In this document: one piece after another, positions 10,357 through 21,947 of the stretch | Layout: every line of letters begins with the position of its first letter | How positions within the stretch are numbered: position 1 is the first letter of the stretch | DNA from: Pseudomonas svalbardensis | GTDB lineage: Bacteria; Pseudomonadota; Gammaproteobacteria; Pseudomonadales; Pseudomonadaceae | NCBI RefSeq assembly: GCF_030053115.1 | Contig: NZ_CP125619.1 | Coordinates: 3,173,501 to 3,237,500, forward strand | Length of the DNA stretch: 64,000 nucleotides | Reading direction: 5' to 3' | The notes under the pieces: model-generated | What the model was told of the DNA's origin: nothing | Databases searched by the model: none | The model's input: only the letters and a program-made list of their open reading frames with translations | Program-made: the position numbers and the translations under genes

Positions 10357-11492
10357 GTGAAACCGCCCCTTCCTCGTCCGAGCCCCTAGTCGCCCAGGCA
10401 CCAGCGCCGGCTGCCGACCCGGCGAAAAAAGGCATCAAGTGGGTGCTGTTACTGATCCTCCTCAGCCTGACCTGGTACCTGCTGGCGGATCGTTTCACAC
10501 CCTATACACAGCAGGCCCGGGTGGGTGCCTTTGTGATTCCGGTCGCCTCGGAAGTGGCAGGCCGCGTGAACCGGGTAAACGTGCGCAACAACCAGGACGT
10601 CAAGGCTGGCGAAATTCTTTTCGAGGTGGACCCGCAGCCCTACCAGATTGCCGTCGACCGTGCACGTGCCGACCTTGAATCGACCCGCCGACAGATCGGT
10701 GCGAGCACCGCCGGCATTGCCTCGGCGCAAGCCAACTTGCGGGCCGCCCAGGCCAATGAGCTCAAGGCGCGCCAGGACAATCAGCGCCTCGAAGGTTTGT
10801 ATCGCGAAGACCCGGGCACCATTTCCGTGCGCCTGCTCGAAGTGTCTCGCGCCAACCGCGAACAGGCTGTGAGTCAGGTCGCCGCTGCCCGCGCCGAGGT
10901 TCAGCGTGCGCGTGAGCAGGAAGGTGGCAGCGAGGAAGACAACGCCTTGCTGCGCAGTGCCGCCACGGCGTTGTCCAAAGCCGAACTGGATCTGTCCAAC
11001 ACGCAGATTCGCGCTCGCTCGGCCGGACTGATTACGGATCTGCGTACTGACGCTGGGCAATTCGCTGCTGCGGGTAGCCCGGTCATGACCCTGATCGCCA
11101 TTCATGATGTGTGGATCAGCGCGGACATGACCGAGAACAACCTAGGTCTGGTGAAGCTCGACACGCCGGTTTCGATTGTTCTGGATGCTCTGCCGGGCGA
11201 GGTCTTCGAGGGGCGCGTGCGCAGCGTCGGTTACGGCGTCAGCGTGGGGCAGACACCCGCGCCTGGCACCTTGCCCCGCGTGCAGAACAGCCGCGACTGG
11301 TTGCGTCCGGCCCAGCGTTTCCCAGTCATTATCGAGTTTTCGCCAGACTCATTGAACACGTTGCGTGACAGTCGGGGGATCCGTGCCGGTGGGCAGGCCG
11401 AAGTCATGGCCTTCCCCACCGAGGGCAATCCGCTGAACCCACTCGGCCGCCTGTTTGTGGGGTTCATGAGCTGGCTGAGCTATGCCTATTAA
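10353..11492 (+). CDS. HlyD/EmrA-type membrane fusion protein
   Basis: Periplasmic adaptor of 379 residues. It has a cytoplasmic Pro/Ala-rich head, one membrane anchor at about 27-45, a biotinyl-lipoyl half-motif (ASEVAGRVNRVNVRNNQDVK), an alpha-hairpin at about 105-205 rich in Ala, Arg and Gln, and a second lipoyl half plus beta-barrel. It links the inner-membrane partner (DUF2955 protein, next gene) to the NodT channel before it. No MFS or RND pump is encoded here. This gene order with a DUF2955 protein is typical of p-hydroxybenzoate (AaeA/AaeB-like) or fusaric-acid-type exporters. Confidence 0.9.
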   Translation: MSETAPSSSEPLVAQAPAPAADPAKKGIKWVLLLILLSLTWYLLADRFTPYTQQARVGAFVIPVASEVAGRVNRVNVRNNQDVKAGEILFEVDPQPYQIAVDRARADLESTRRQIGASTAGIASAQANLRAAQANELKARQDNQRLEGLYREDPGTISVRLLEVSRANREQAVSQVAAARAEVQRAREQEGGSEEDNALLRSAATALSKAELDLSNTQIRARSAGLITDLRTDAGQFAAAGSPVMTLIAIHDVWISADMTENNLGLVKLDTPVSIVLDALPGEVFEGRVRSVGYGVSVGQTPAPGTLPRVQNSRDWLRPAQRFPVIIEFSPDSLNTLRDSRGIRAGGQAEVMAFPTEGNPLNPLGRLFVGFMSWLSYAY

Positions 11493-12525
11493 AGGTATGT
11501 CTACTCGGCGCACGCCGCGGGATCAACGCGCACTGCGCCTGGCCACCGGCACGGCGTTGAGCCTCACCGCCAGTTTCGGCCTGGGCTTGCCGATTCCTTT
11601 TATGGCGCCGGTGCTTTGCCTGTTGTTGCTGGCCTCCGTCAATCGCCCGCTGCCGTTCAAGGCCGGGCTGGTGCTCGCACTGGCCGCCATGTTGACCACC
11701 GGCATCGGCCTGCTATTGATCCCGGTGCTGCGTTATTACCCCATCAGCGGCGTGCTATTGATCAGCGTCGGTTTGTTCCTGGCCTTCCGCTTTGGCCTGC
11801 GCGGCGGCAACACCTTGATCATGACCTTCCTGGTGATTGGCCTGACCATGATTTCCTCGGCCGGTATCGCCGAATTCGATCTGGCGGCGATGGTCATCGG
11901 CGCACTGGTCAAGGGTTTGCTGCTCGCCGTTGTCGTCGTGGCGTTCAGTCATGGGTTATTCCCGGACCCACCCAATGCCCCTTCCCCCCCGGCTGCCCCA
12001 CCCTTGCCGGCAGAAGAAGTCAGTCGGATTGCGCTGCGCGCCACCCTGATCGTGCTGCCGGCATTCCTGCTGGCGCTGATCGACCCGGCCGGTTATCTGC
12101 CCATCATCCTGAAGGCCGTCGGCCTGGGTCAGCAAAGCTCCACGACAAACGCCCGCATCGCCGGTCGCGAGCTGCTCGGCTCAACCTTGCTCGCAGGCCT
12201 GTTGGCGATCCTGTTCTGGAGCGCCCTCAGCCTGTTTGTGCATCTGTGGATGTTCTTTCTGTGGATGCTGCTGTTCGGCCTGGTGATGGCGCGCAAGCTG
12301 TATGCCCTGAGCCCGACCCGGTTTACCCCGGGGTTCTGGCTCAATACGTTGATCACGCTGATCATCCTGTTGGGTCAGTCGGTACAGGACAGCGCGGCAG
12401 GCAAGGACGTTTACACCGCGTTCGCCATCCGCATGGGCTTGTTCATCCTCGTAACGCTGTATGCCTGCCTGATGGTTCATCTGCTCGATCAACGGCGGCA
12501 AAATGACGTTCAAGGGTTAACCTGA
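11482..12525 (+). CDS. DUF2955/FUSC-like inner-membrane protein
   Basis: A 347-residue protein with about nine or ten predicted membrane spans in two blocks (residues 17-160 and 185-335) joined by a Pro/Ala-rich linker (PNAPSPPAAPPLPAEE). This is the DUF2955 layout, distantly like the FUSC/AaeB aromatic-acid exporters. The start is ambiguous: ATG 11482 overlaps the adaptor gene by 11 bp, and ATG 11497 is five codons later. Neither has a strong ribosome site. It is probably the inner-membrane part of the tripartite exporter; the substrate is unknown. Confidence 0.82.
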   Translation: MPIKGMSTRRTPRDQRALRLATGTALSLTASFGLGLPIPFMAPVLCLLLLASVNRPLPFKAGLVLALAAMLTTGIGLLLIPVLRYYPISGVLLISVGLFLAFRFGLRGGNTLIMTFLVIGLTMISSAGIAEFDLAAMVIGALVKGLLLAVVVVAFSHGLFPDPPNAPSPPAAPPLPAEEVSRIALRATLIVLPAFLLALIDPAGYLPIILKAVGLGQQSSTTNARIAGRELLGSTLLAGLLAILFWSALSLFVHLWMFFLWMLLFGLVMARKLYALSPTRFTPGFWLNTLITLIILLGQSVQDSAAGKDVYTAFAIRMGLFILVTLYACLMVHLLDQRRQNDVQGLT

Positions 12526-12965
12526 TATCCCTTCCCTTGCAGGCAACTGGTATAGGCCGTTGTACTGGTCGCAGCACTGGTTTCCTCTTGCGCCCGGCGC
12601 TCCTGACGTTGACGCGAGCCTCCGACGACAGCGCCTGCGACGGCGGTTTCCTTCGCGCGATTCTGGCGATAGTCCTGCTTCACGTCATCGTCGACGCGAT
12701 CATAAAACTCGTCATGCTGACGTCCACGCACCTGGGCCCCCGCCGCACCGGCGGCAGCGCCCGCCGCGGCCCCCTTCAGCCTTCCACCGCTAGCAGGCGG
12801 TGCAGCCGAGGCGCTCTGACTGGCCGCGATGTTGTGGCAACCGGTCATGTCCGCCTGGGTTTGTTGCGAACTCTGCCCTTTCATCGGCACGACCGTTTCC
12901 GCCCACCCCTGGGTCCAGGAAACCGACAGTGCGATGCACAGGCTAATGGATGACAACCTTTTCAT
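12510..12965 (-). CDS. Exported glycine-zipper protein
   Basis: A 151-residue small protein. Residues 1-22 look like a signal peptide (MKRLSSISLCIALSVSWTQG). The middle has a glycine-zipper run (GAAAGAAAGAAGAQ at about 67-80) and a second short one (AVAGAVVGGS), then a Gln/Arg/Glu-rich stretch and a terminal Cys (SCLQGKGYQVNP). The start at 12965 is fixed by a GGAGG five bases upstream; the open frame extends twelve codons further without support. Glycine-zipper (YMGG-like) proteins are envelope proteins of unclear function. Its 3' end overlaps the convergent DUF2955 gene by 16 bp. Confidence 0.8.
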   Translation of the reverse strand: MKRLSSISLCIALSVSWTQGWAETVVPMKGQSSQQTQADMTGCHNIAASQSASAAPPASGGRLKGAAAGAAAGAAGAQVRGRQHDEFYDRVDDDVKQDYRQNRAKETAVAGAVVGGSRQRQERRAQEETSAATSTTAYTSCLQGKGYQVNP

Positions 12966-13192
12966 GATGACCTCCGACAGGGCCCGACACTCTGCAAGCA
13001 CACTGGGTCGGTAGACAGACCGCTCAATACGTCACACCTCGTGATCCTGAGCGTGGTTCAGCATAAAAGATTGTAGATCACCCCTTCTCACCCGCCCGCC
13101 TTCCCCATTCGTGGTCAGCGTGCGGAACTATTTTTCGCGCCAGCACACGCCATGACCTAACCTGAATGGCTAAAGCCGCTGGAGGCATGCCT

Positions 13193-15580
13193 ATGCGTCC
13201 CGCATTGAAATTACTCATATTCGTTGTGTTCGCGCTGGTGGGGGCGAACATCGGCGAGCTGTCGGCGGATGAACTACCCAACACGTCAAGCAACGATGAG
13301 GCCAGCGCTACTGCTACTGTGTCAAAAAGCGATCTGGAAACACTGCAATTAAGGCTGGACAACCTTAAACAGCAGGTGTCACTGACCAGTAACTACACCC
13401 AGTTGATAGGCTTTCAGGACACCGTTCAGTTGCTCTTCAGTGATGTGGACAAGTTGGCGGCGGTGTTACTTCCCGAGCAGGCGCAATTGCAAGCGCAACT
13501 CAGTGTGCTCGGGACGGCATCCGCCACCAGCCTTGCCATGGAAAAGTCCGATCTCGTGAAACAGAGGTCTTATCTCGCTGCACAAAAAGACCAGGTGGAT
13601 AGCGATCTCAAGATACTGCAGGCCATAAAAGAAGGCGCTACTAACCTCATCACTCAGATTGCCAGCATGCGGCGCACCCAACTGGAAACCGAACTGGCCC
13701 AGCGCACCGCCAGCTTCCTCAACCCCCGGTTTTGGTTACCGCTGTTTTCTCCACTGGAGGAGGATAAAAACCGTCTGAGTTTTTTGATCGATCAGTCCAA
13801 CAGTGTCATTCAGTCCGTCTGGCAACCCGGCCGGCGTGCCGCGACCGTCACGTTGTTATTGCTGGCCCTGGCCTTCTGGACGCCGGGGCGAAGACTGGCT
13901 GAACGTGGTTTGACATGGATCTGCATCCATCGAGTACCGGAAGGTCGCCTGCGCAGAAGCTCATTGGCGATAGCGACGGTAGTTGCCACGATGTTGAGCG
14001 CAGGTTGTGCAATACAGCTCATCACCGCGGCGGCTACCCGCCTTCAACCATTGCCGCAGCCACTGCAAGGTTACTTCGACGATGTCGAGAAAGTCGCTTA
14101 CGCCTGCGCCCTGATTATCGGTCTGAGTCGGGCCCTGCTGTCTAAACGCAATCCCTCATGGCGGTTACCTGGCATCGCCGATGAAGTAGCACTTGCAATA
14201 AGCCCTTTTCCGGCGCTGCTGGCCGGTTCAATGTTGATACTCATCTCACTGGTACAAGTCACCAATGCGACGGGGATGAGTTCGCAGGTGGTTCTCTTCA
14301 GCCGGGGCGTCGTGTCATTAGTCGTCATCATGATCATGGGTGCGCTATTGCTACGCGTCAGTAAAACCCGCCGAGCGATGGTCATTGCCGGTGAACACCC
14401 TGAGTCAGGTACTACGCTGGCGGGGCTGATTTATACCGGCGTCAGTATCGCCATGTTGATCTCGATTTTTGGCCTGCTGGTCGGTTACATCTCCCTGGCC
14501 CGGTTCATCACTTACGAAATTGTCTGGCTCTATATAGTTTTTGCCAGCTTCTATTTGCTGACGCAGCTGTTCAGGGACTTGTGTGATTACCTGTTTTCGC
14601 CAAAGCACCCAAGCGGCAAAACGATCAAACAGCTGCTGGGTATCGGCGACGTACGGCTTGAACAAATCGAGGTTGTTGTGTCGGGTATTGGCCGAGCGGC
14701 CTTACTGCTAATTGCCGCGATTACAACGATTGTGGGGGGGATTGGAGCGACCTTTGGCCAACTGACTGACAGGGTTTCAGCGATCCTCGGCGGCGATGGC
14801 TTGCGCAAGCTGAACATCATTCCGGGCAATCTGTTGAATGCGATCCTCGCGCTGTTGATCGGTATTTACCTGATTCGATCGCTGCGCAGATGGCTGGATA
14901 ACGAGTTCCTGCCGAAAACCGATATGGACCCCGGCATGGGGGCGTCGCTGAGCACACTGTTCAGTAATATCGGGTACGCACTGGTCATTCTGCTGGCGTT
15001 GTCTTCATTGGGCGTCAAGTGGACGAATCTGGCCTGGATCGTCAGTGCGTTGTCGGTGGGGATCGGCTTCGGCCTGCAGGAGATCGTCAAGAACTTCGTA
15101 TCCGGGTTAATCCTGCTCACCGAGCGTCCGGTCAAGGTCGGCGACCTGATCAGCATCAGCGGGGTCGAAGGCGATATCCGGCGGATCAATGTCAGGGCCA
15201 CCGAGATACAGCTCAGTGACCGTTCGATCGTGATCGTGCCCAACTCTCAGCTTATTTCCCAGAACCTGCGCAATGTGACCATGGGCGGCAGCGCCCAAGG
15301 GGTGGCCACACTCGAGCTGGTGTTCCCTCTGGATATCGACCCCGAACAAGTCAAAACCCTGCTGTACACCGCCTATCATGAGCATGAAACCATCCTCGAT
15401 AAACCCGCCCCCGTTGTCCGCTTCAGCAATCTGAGCCCTGAAGGCATCACATTGACCATCACTGGCTATGTCAGCAGCCCAAGGATTGTCAGTACGACCA
15501 AGAGCGATCTGCTCTTTGAGATCCTGAAGCGATTGAGTGCGGCCGGCATCGAATTGGCCAAGCCGGTCCCTCCCGCGTAA
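13193..15580 (+). CDS. DUF3772 mechanosensitive channel, MscS family
   Basis: A large MscS-type channel of 795 residues. A signal peptide leads into a periplasmic coiled-coil DUF3772 region (about 45-160), then about eleven membrane spans. The MscS pore helix and beta domain lie near 612-790 (SVGIGFGLQEIVKNFVSG, then TERPVKVGDLI). The start is decided by GGAGG at 13181-13185, seven bases before ATG 13193; the ATG at 13166 lies upstream of that site. It should open under membrane tension to release solutes during osmotic downshock. It stands alone, divergent from the glycine-zipper gene. Confidence 0.9.
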   Translation: MRPALKLLIFVVFALVGANIGELSADELPNTSSNDEASATATVSKSDLETLQLRLDNLKQQVSLTSNYTQLIGFQDTVQLLFSDVDKLAAVLLPEQAQLQAQLSVLGTASATSLAMEKSDLVKQRSYLAAQKDQVDSDLKILQAIKEGATNLITQIASMRRTQLETELAQRTASFLNPRFWLPLFSPLEEDKNRLSFLIDQSNSVIQSVWQPGRRAATVTLLLLALAFWTPGRRLAERGLTWICIHRVPEGRLRRSSLAIATVVATMLSAGCAIQLITAAATRLQPLPQPLQGYFDDVEKVAYACALIIGLSRALLSKRNPSWRLPGIADEVALAISPFPALLAGSMLILISLVQVTNATGMSSQVVLFSRGVVSLVVIMIMGALLLRVSKTRRAMVIAGEHPESGTTLAGLIYTGVSIAMLISIFGLLVGYISLARFITYEIVWLYIVFASFYLLTQLFRDLCDYLFSPKHPSGKTIKQLLGIGDVRLEQIEVVVSGIGRAALLLIAAITTIVGGIGATFGQLTDRVSAILGGDGLRKLNIIPGNLLNAILALLIGIYLIRSLRRWLDNEFLPKTDMDPGMGASLSTLFSNIGYALVILLALSSLGVKWTNLAWIVSALSVGIGFGLQEIVKNFVSGLILLTERPVKVGDLISISGVEGDIRRINVRATEIQLSDRSIVIVPNSQLISQNLRNVTMGGSAQGVATLELVFPLDIDPEQVKTLLYTAYHEHETILDKPAPVVRFSNLSPEGITLTITGYVSSPRIVSTTKSDLLFEILKRLSAAGIELAKPVPPA

Positions 15581-15603
15581 TGCCCATCTGACGTGTCCCA
15601 GGC

Positions 15604-16527
15604 TTACCCGCGACCTGTTGCGCCACACGATTTGCGGGCGAGCGTCTGACTGGGAAGTTCGTTGAACAGCGCGCGATAACTGCTGGAAAATCGCCCCAAA
15701 TGCCAGAACGACCAATGCATCGCCACTTCGGCAACGGTGGTGTCCATCGCTGTGCGGCTGAGCAATTCGCGGCGTGCGCTGTTGAGTCGGCGCAAGCGCA
15801 GCCAATGGGTCGGGGTCATCCCGGTATAGGCTTTGAACGCATGCTGCAACTGCCGCAGCGAAACCCCGGCGACCTGCGAAAGCTCCAGCAGATTCAGGGT
15901 CTCCTCCGGGGCATCAGCCGCCCACTCACCGATGCGCTTCATCACCGATCGCTCTTCGGCGCGGCGCTGTAAACCTCCGCGATCTAGGCAAACACACGCG
16001 TTGTCGAGGATGTACAGGCAGTCTTCGAGCAACTGTTGGGTCAACGCCTCCTTGCTCGGCGGATCGAGCGTCTGCGCCAGCCGGGTCAACGTCCCGCTGA
16101 GCCAGCGACTGAACAGCGCGTTCTGTCCCGAATTCAGCGGCGCCATGAACAGGCCTTCGAGCCTGGCCACGTTCAAACCGTGACGCTGCACGAACTCCGG
16201 ACCGAACACCACGGCGATTTCCTGGTAGTACTCCGGGGTGATCCAGATGTTGCGGCTTTCGCCATTCAACACGTACAGCGCGTTGTCGCTTCGATCGAAA
16301 CAGAACGCCAGCGCTCCTTCGGGCGCGCTGAAATTCTGCTCGACCCGCGTGTTCATCTGTTCCTCGTAAATCTCCACACCTTGCAGGTCCAGGTAGCGCA
16401 CGCGCCCGGCGAAATGCCCCGGTGACATTTGCTGGTAATGCTGCACCCAACCCGGTGTGGCGCGGATTTGCTCGGCGACATCGGCGGTGTTGAACGCTTG
16501 GACTTGCAGGGGGTTGCACGTTGTCAT
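15604..16527 (-). CDS. AraC-family transcriptional regulator
   Basis: A 307-residue regulator. The first 190 residues are a cupin-like ligand-binding region (DLQGVEIYEEQMNTRVEQNF). The C-terminus has the paired helix-turn-helix (LSQVAGVSLRQLQHAFKAYT and VAEVAMHWSFWHLGRFSSSY, about 210-290). It is divergent from the gamma-glutamylpolyamine synthetase with 161 bp between the starts, and a direct repeat in that gap is a candidate binding site. Regulation of the polyamine genes by it is inferred from position only. Confidence 0.88.
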   Translation of the reverse strand: MTTCNPLQVQAFNTADVAEQIRATPGWVQHYQQMSPGHFAGRVRYLDLQGVEIYEEQMNTRVEQNFSAPEGALAFCFDRSDNALYVLNGESRNIWITPEYYQEIAVVFGPEFVQRHGLNVARLEGLFMAPLNSGQNALFSRWLSGTLTRLAQTLDPPSKEALTQQLLEDCLYILDNACVCLDRGGLQRRAEERSVMKRIGEWAADAPEETLNLLELSQVAGVSLRQLQHAFKAYTGMTPTHWLRLRRLNSARRELLSRTAMDTTVAEVAMHWSFWHLGRFSSSYRALFNELPSQTLARKSCGATGRG

Positions 16528-16546
16528 GGGTGACCTTACGCACTCG

Positions 16547-16564
16547 TTTGGTGCGTTTTGGTGC
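16547..16564. promoter_or_regulatory. Direct repeat, candidate AraC-type operator
   Basis: TTTGGTGC occurs at 16547-16554 and again at 16557-16564, ten base pairs apart, so both copies face the same side of the helix. AraC-type activators bind such direct half-sites. The repeat sits in the divergent region between the AraC gene and the glutamine-synthetase-like gene. Confidence 0.4.
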
Positions 16565-16688
16565 TGCTGAAAGTGGATAGATGGAACGTCAAGGCTCGCC
16601 CAAGATAGTCGTCAACGCGCCACAGGGGAAGTGTGTGGTGAATGAAACCAGCCTCCCCGGCGTTAATAACACCAATAACGAGGTCTTT

Positions 16689-18047
16689 ATGAATGTCCCT
16701 TTCGATCAGCTGCTCACGTGGCTGAAAGATCACAAGATTACCGAAGTCGAGTGTGTGGTCAGCGACTTGACCGGCATCGCACGCGGCAAAATTGCACCCA
16801 CCAACAAGTTCCTGCATGAGCGAGGCATGCGCCTGCCGGAAAGTGTGCTTTTGCAAACGGTAACCGGGGACTTTGTCGACGACGACATCTACTACGACCT
16901 GCTCGACCCGGCCGATATCGACATGGTGTGCAAGCCCGTCTCCGACGCGGTGTACGTGATTCCATGGGCCATCGAGCCCACCGCAATCGTGATTCACGAC
17001 ACCTTCGACAAGTTCGGCAACCCGATCGAGCTGTCACCGCGCAACGTGCTGAAAAAAGTCCTGCAGTTGTACACCGACAAAGGCTGGAGGCCGATTGTCG
17101 CGCCGGAAATGGAGTTCTACCTGACCCAGCGCTGCGAAGATCCGGACTTGCCGCTCAAGGCACCGTTGGGTCGTTCGGGCCGTGCGGAAAGTGGTCGTCA
17201 GTCGTTTTCCATCGACGCCGCCAACGAATTCGATCCGCTGTTTGAAGACGTGTACGACTGGTGTGAACTTCAAGGTCTGGACCTCGATACCTTGATCCAC
17301 GAAGACGGCCCGGCGCAGATGGAAATCAACTTCCGTCATGGCGACGCACTGGATCTGGCCGACCAGATCACCGTGTTCAAGCGCACCCTGCGCGAAGCGG
17401 CGCTCAAGCACAACGTCACCGCGACCTTCATGGCCAAACCGATTGGCGATGAACCCGGCAGCGCCATGCATATCCACCAGAGCGTCGTGGACATCGCCAC
17501 CGGCCAGCCGATCTTTGCCGATGCCGATGGGCAGATGAGCGAACTGTTCCTGCACCACATCGGCGGCCTGCAAAAGTACATCCCCAAAGTGCTGCCGATG
17601 TTCGCGCCGAACGTCAACTCGTTCCGCCGCTTCCTGCCGGACACTTCGGCGCCGGTGAACGTCGAATGGGGCGAAGAAAACCGCACCGTTGGCCTGCGTG
17701 TGCCGACCTCCACGCCGGATGCAATGCGCGTGGAAAACCGTTTGCCGGGCGCCGACGCCAACCCTTATCTGGCGATCGCAGCAAGCCTGTTGTGCGGGTA
17801 TCTGGGCATGGTCGAGCGCATCGAACCAAGTGCTGCTGTCCAGGGTCGTGCCTATGAGCGCCGCAATCTGCGCCTGCCGATCACCATCGAAGACGCTCTG
17901 ACGCAGATGGAAGAGTGCGAAACCATCGGGCGTTATCTGGGTAGCAAATTCGTCCGCGGTTATGTGGCGGTCAAGCGCGCCGAACATGAGAACTTCAAAC
18001 GCGTGATCAGCTCGTGGGAGCGAGAGTTCCTGCTGCTCAGCGTTTGA
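16689..18047 (+). CDS. Gamma-glutamylpolyamine synthetase (PuuA/SpuI-like)
   Basis: A glutamine-synthetase-fold ligase of 452 residues that joins glutamate to putrescine or a related amine using ATP, the entry step of polyamine breakdown. GS motifs are visible: DGPAQMEINFRHGDALDLAD, MAKPIGDEPGSAMHIHQSV and NRLPGADANPYLA. The open frame runs 36 codons upstream, but GAGG six bases before ATG 16689 and family length (about 452 for the Pseudomonas SpuI/SpuB type) decide the start. Its neighbours are an AraC regulator, a polyamine-binding protein and an FAD oxidase. A substrate other than putrescine is possible. Confidence 0.87.
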   Translation: MNVPFDQLLTWLKDHKITEVECVVSDLTGIARGKIAPTNKFLHERGMRLPESVLLQTVTGDFVDDDIYYDLLDPADIDMVCKPVSDAVYVIPWAIEPTAIVIHDTFDKFGNPIELSPRNVLKKVLQLYTDKGWRPIVAPEMEFYLTQRCEDPDLPLKAPLGRSGRAESGRQSFSIDAANEFDPLFEDVYDWCELQGLDLDTLIHEDGPAQMEINFRHGDALDLADQITVFKRTLREAALKHNVTATFMAKPIGDEPGSAMHIHQSVVDIATGQPIFADADGQMSELFLHHIGGLQKYIPKVLPMFAPNVNSFRRFLPDTSAPVNVEWGEENRTVGLRVPTSTPDAMRVENRLPGADANPYLAIAASLLCGYLGMVERIEPSAAVQGRAYERRNLRLPITIEDALTQMEECETIGRYLGSKFVRGYVAVKRAEHENFKRVISSWEREFLLLSV

Positions 18048-18074
18048 GATCTGCGCTGCCCGTGAGGGCCTCAT

Positions 18075-18137
18075 CGCGAGCAGGCTCGCTCCCACAGGGG
18101 AATGCATTCCAAATGTGGGAGCGAGCCGGCTCCGGGC
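18075..18137. repeat. REP element pair
   Basis: Two inverted copies of the Pseudomonas REP core face each other, CGCGAGCAGGCTCGCTCCCA at 18075 and its partial reverse complement from 18114. The right copy has diverged (GCCGGCTCCGGG). It sits between the GS-like gene and the binding-protein gene and may trim the transcript 3' end. Confidence 0.85.
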
Positions 18138-18198
18138 GGCGTTCCGACGAAGGCGGCCGTCAGAACACCAAAAAACGCCTGAAAAATCCAACAATTAG

Positions 18199-20597
<2,399 letters not shown>

Positions 20598-20697
20598 CGT
20601 CCCAACACCTCGTTCGGCCTTTAGATTTGCTCAATCGCCCGGCGCTTCTATATTGAGGGAGTGCTCTGACTTCCCTGCGTCCTGGCGAGTGCAGCCT

Positions 20698-21294
20698 ATG
20701 GCTACGACTGACCCACTGATTATCTGCGAGCACTGCGACTGCGTGTATGAAAAAGTCACGCTCGCCAAACATCAAAAAACCCTGTGTACGCGCTGCGGCG
20801 GCGTGCTTCAGCGCTATAACGGCCTGTCGGTGGAACAACGTCTGGCGTTAACCGTCACTGCGTTGATGCTGTGGATTTTCGCCAACTTCTATCCCGTCAT
20901 GAGCATCAGCCTCAAAGGCCTTAAAAACAGCGCAACACTCTGGGATTCGGTGCTTGCCCTGAGCCTGGGGCCGATCACTTTCATCGCCATGGTGGCGGCG
21001 ATCTCGATGATCATCGCGCCGATTTTCCAGCTGGTGCTGCTTCTGTGGGTGCTGAGCTTCGCCCTCGCCTCCCGTCGCTCGCCCGGTTTCAGGTTCTGCA
21101 TGCGCTGGCTGGAAACCCTCAGGCCCTGGAGCATGCTGGAGGTCTGTCTGCTGGGGGCGATGGTCGCGGTCATCAAACTCGCCGGATTGCTGGATGTGCT
21201 GCCCGGCATCGGCCTGTTTGCCCTGGCCATTCTCAGTCTGATGATGATCCGCATCGCTGGGCGCGACATCCGTGACCTATGGGACATCTTATGA
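20698..21294 (+). CDS. pqiA: PqiA-type membrane protein, first half
   Basis: A 198-residue protein with an N-terminal zinc ribbon (CEHC, then CTRC about twenty residues later) and four membrane spans. It matches one half of the double-domain PqiA, an inner-membrane partner of the PqiB lipid-transport tunnel. Start ATG 20698 lies inside a longer open frame and has only a weak ribosome site; the zinc ribbon begins twelve residues in, which fits. The stop overlaps the next start as ATGA. Enterobacterial PqiA carries both halves in one chain; here they are two genes. Confidence 0.87.
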   Translation: MATTDPLIICEHCDCVYEKVTLAKHQKTLCTRCGGVLQRYNGLSVEQRLALTVTALMLWIFANFYPVMSISLKGLKNSATLWDSVLALSLGPITFIAMVAAISMIIAPIFQLVLLLWVLSFALASRRSPGFRFCMRWLETLRPWSMLEVCLLGAMVAVIKLAGLLDVLPGIGLFALAILSLMMIRIAGRDIRDLWDIL

Positions 21295-21947
21295 ACAGGC
21301 CCCCGGTGGCGAGTGAACTCAACCTGTGCCTGTGTCATAGCTGCGGCCTGGCCTGTGACATGACCGATGAACCTCACGAATGCACACGGTGCGGCGCGCC
21401 GCTGCATCGGCGCAAAACCAATTCACTGGCCCGGACCTGGGCCTACATGTTCACTGCCCTGGCGTTTTACGTCCCGGCTAATCTGCTGCCAGTGATGAAC
21501 ACCAAGATGGTCGGCAACGGCGCCGATAGCACGATCATGAGCGGTGTACTGGAGTTCTGGCAGCACGGCGCCTGGGACATTGCCCTGATTATTTTCATCG
21601 CCAGCATCGCGGTGCCGGGCATCAAGTTCGTCGCCCTGACGCTGTTACTGGTGACCGTTCAGCGCGACAGCCAATGGGCGAGTAAGCAGCGGTCAACGCT
21701 ATACCGTTTCGTCGAGCTCATCGGTTACTGGTCGATGCTCGATGTGATCGTGGTCGCCCTGGTGGCCTCACTGGTGAAGTTTCAAGCCCTGGCCGATATC
21801 GAACCGCGCCCGGGCATTCTGTTTTTTGGCTTGGTGGTGGTGTTCACCATGCTGTCGGCGATGAGTTTCGACCCACGCATGATCTGGGATAAAGAGCAGC
21901 AAAATCCGCAAAACGAGGAGGTCATGGATGAAGTCGCAAGCCACTGA
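21291..21947 (+). CDS. pqiA: PqiA-type membrane protein, second half
   Basis: A 218-residue protein with a zinc ribbon (CHSC, then CTRC) and four membrane spans. It is homologous to the preceding protein and corresponds to the C-terminal half of a fused PqiA. ATG 21291 overlaps the first gene's stop. Its own 3' end overlaps the MCE gene by 20 bp, so the four pqi genes are tightly coupled. The two halves probably pair in the inner membrane beneath PqiB. Confidence 0.87.
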   Translation: MNRPPVASELNLCLCHSCGLACDMTDEPHECTRCGAPLHRRKTNSLARTWAYMFTALAFYVPANLLPVMNTKMVGNGADSTIMSGVLEFWQHGAWDIALIIFIASIAVPGIKFVALTLLLVTVQRDSQWASKQRSTLYRFVELIGYWSMLDVIVVALVASLVKFQALADIEPRPGILFFGLVVVFTMLSAMSFDPRMIWDKEQQNPQNEEVMDEVASH

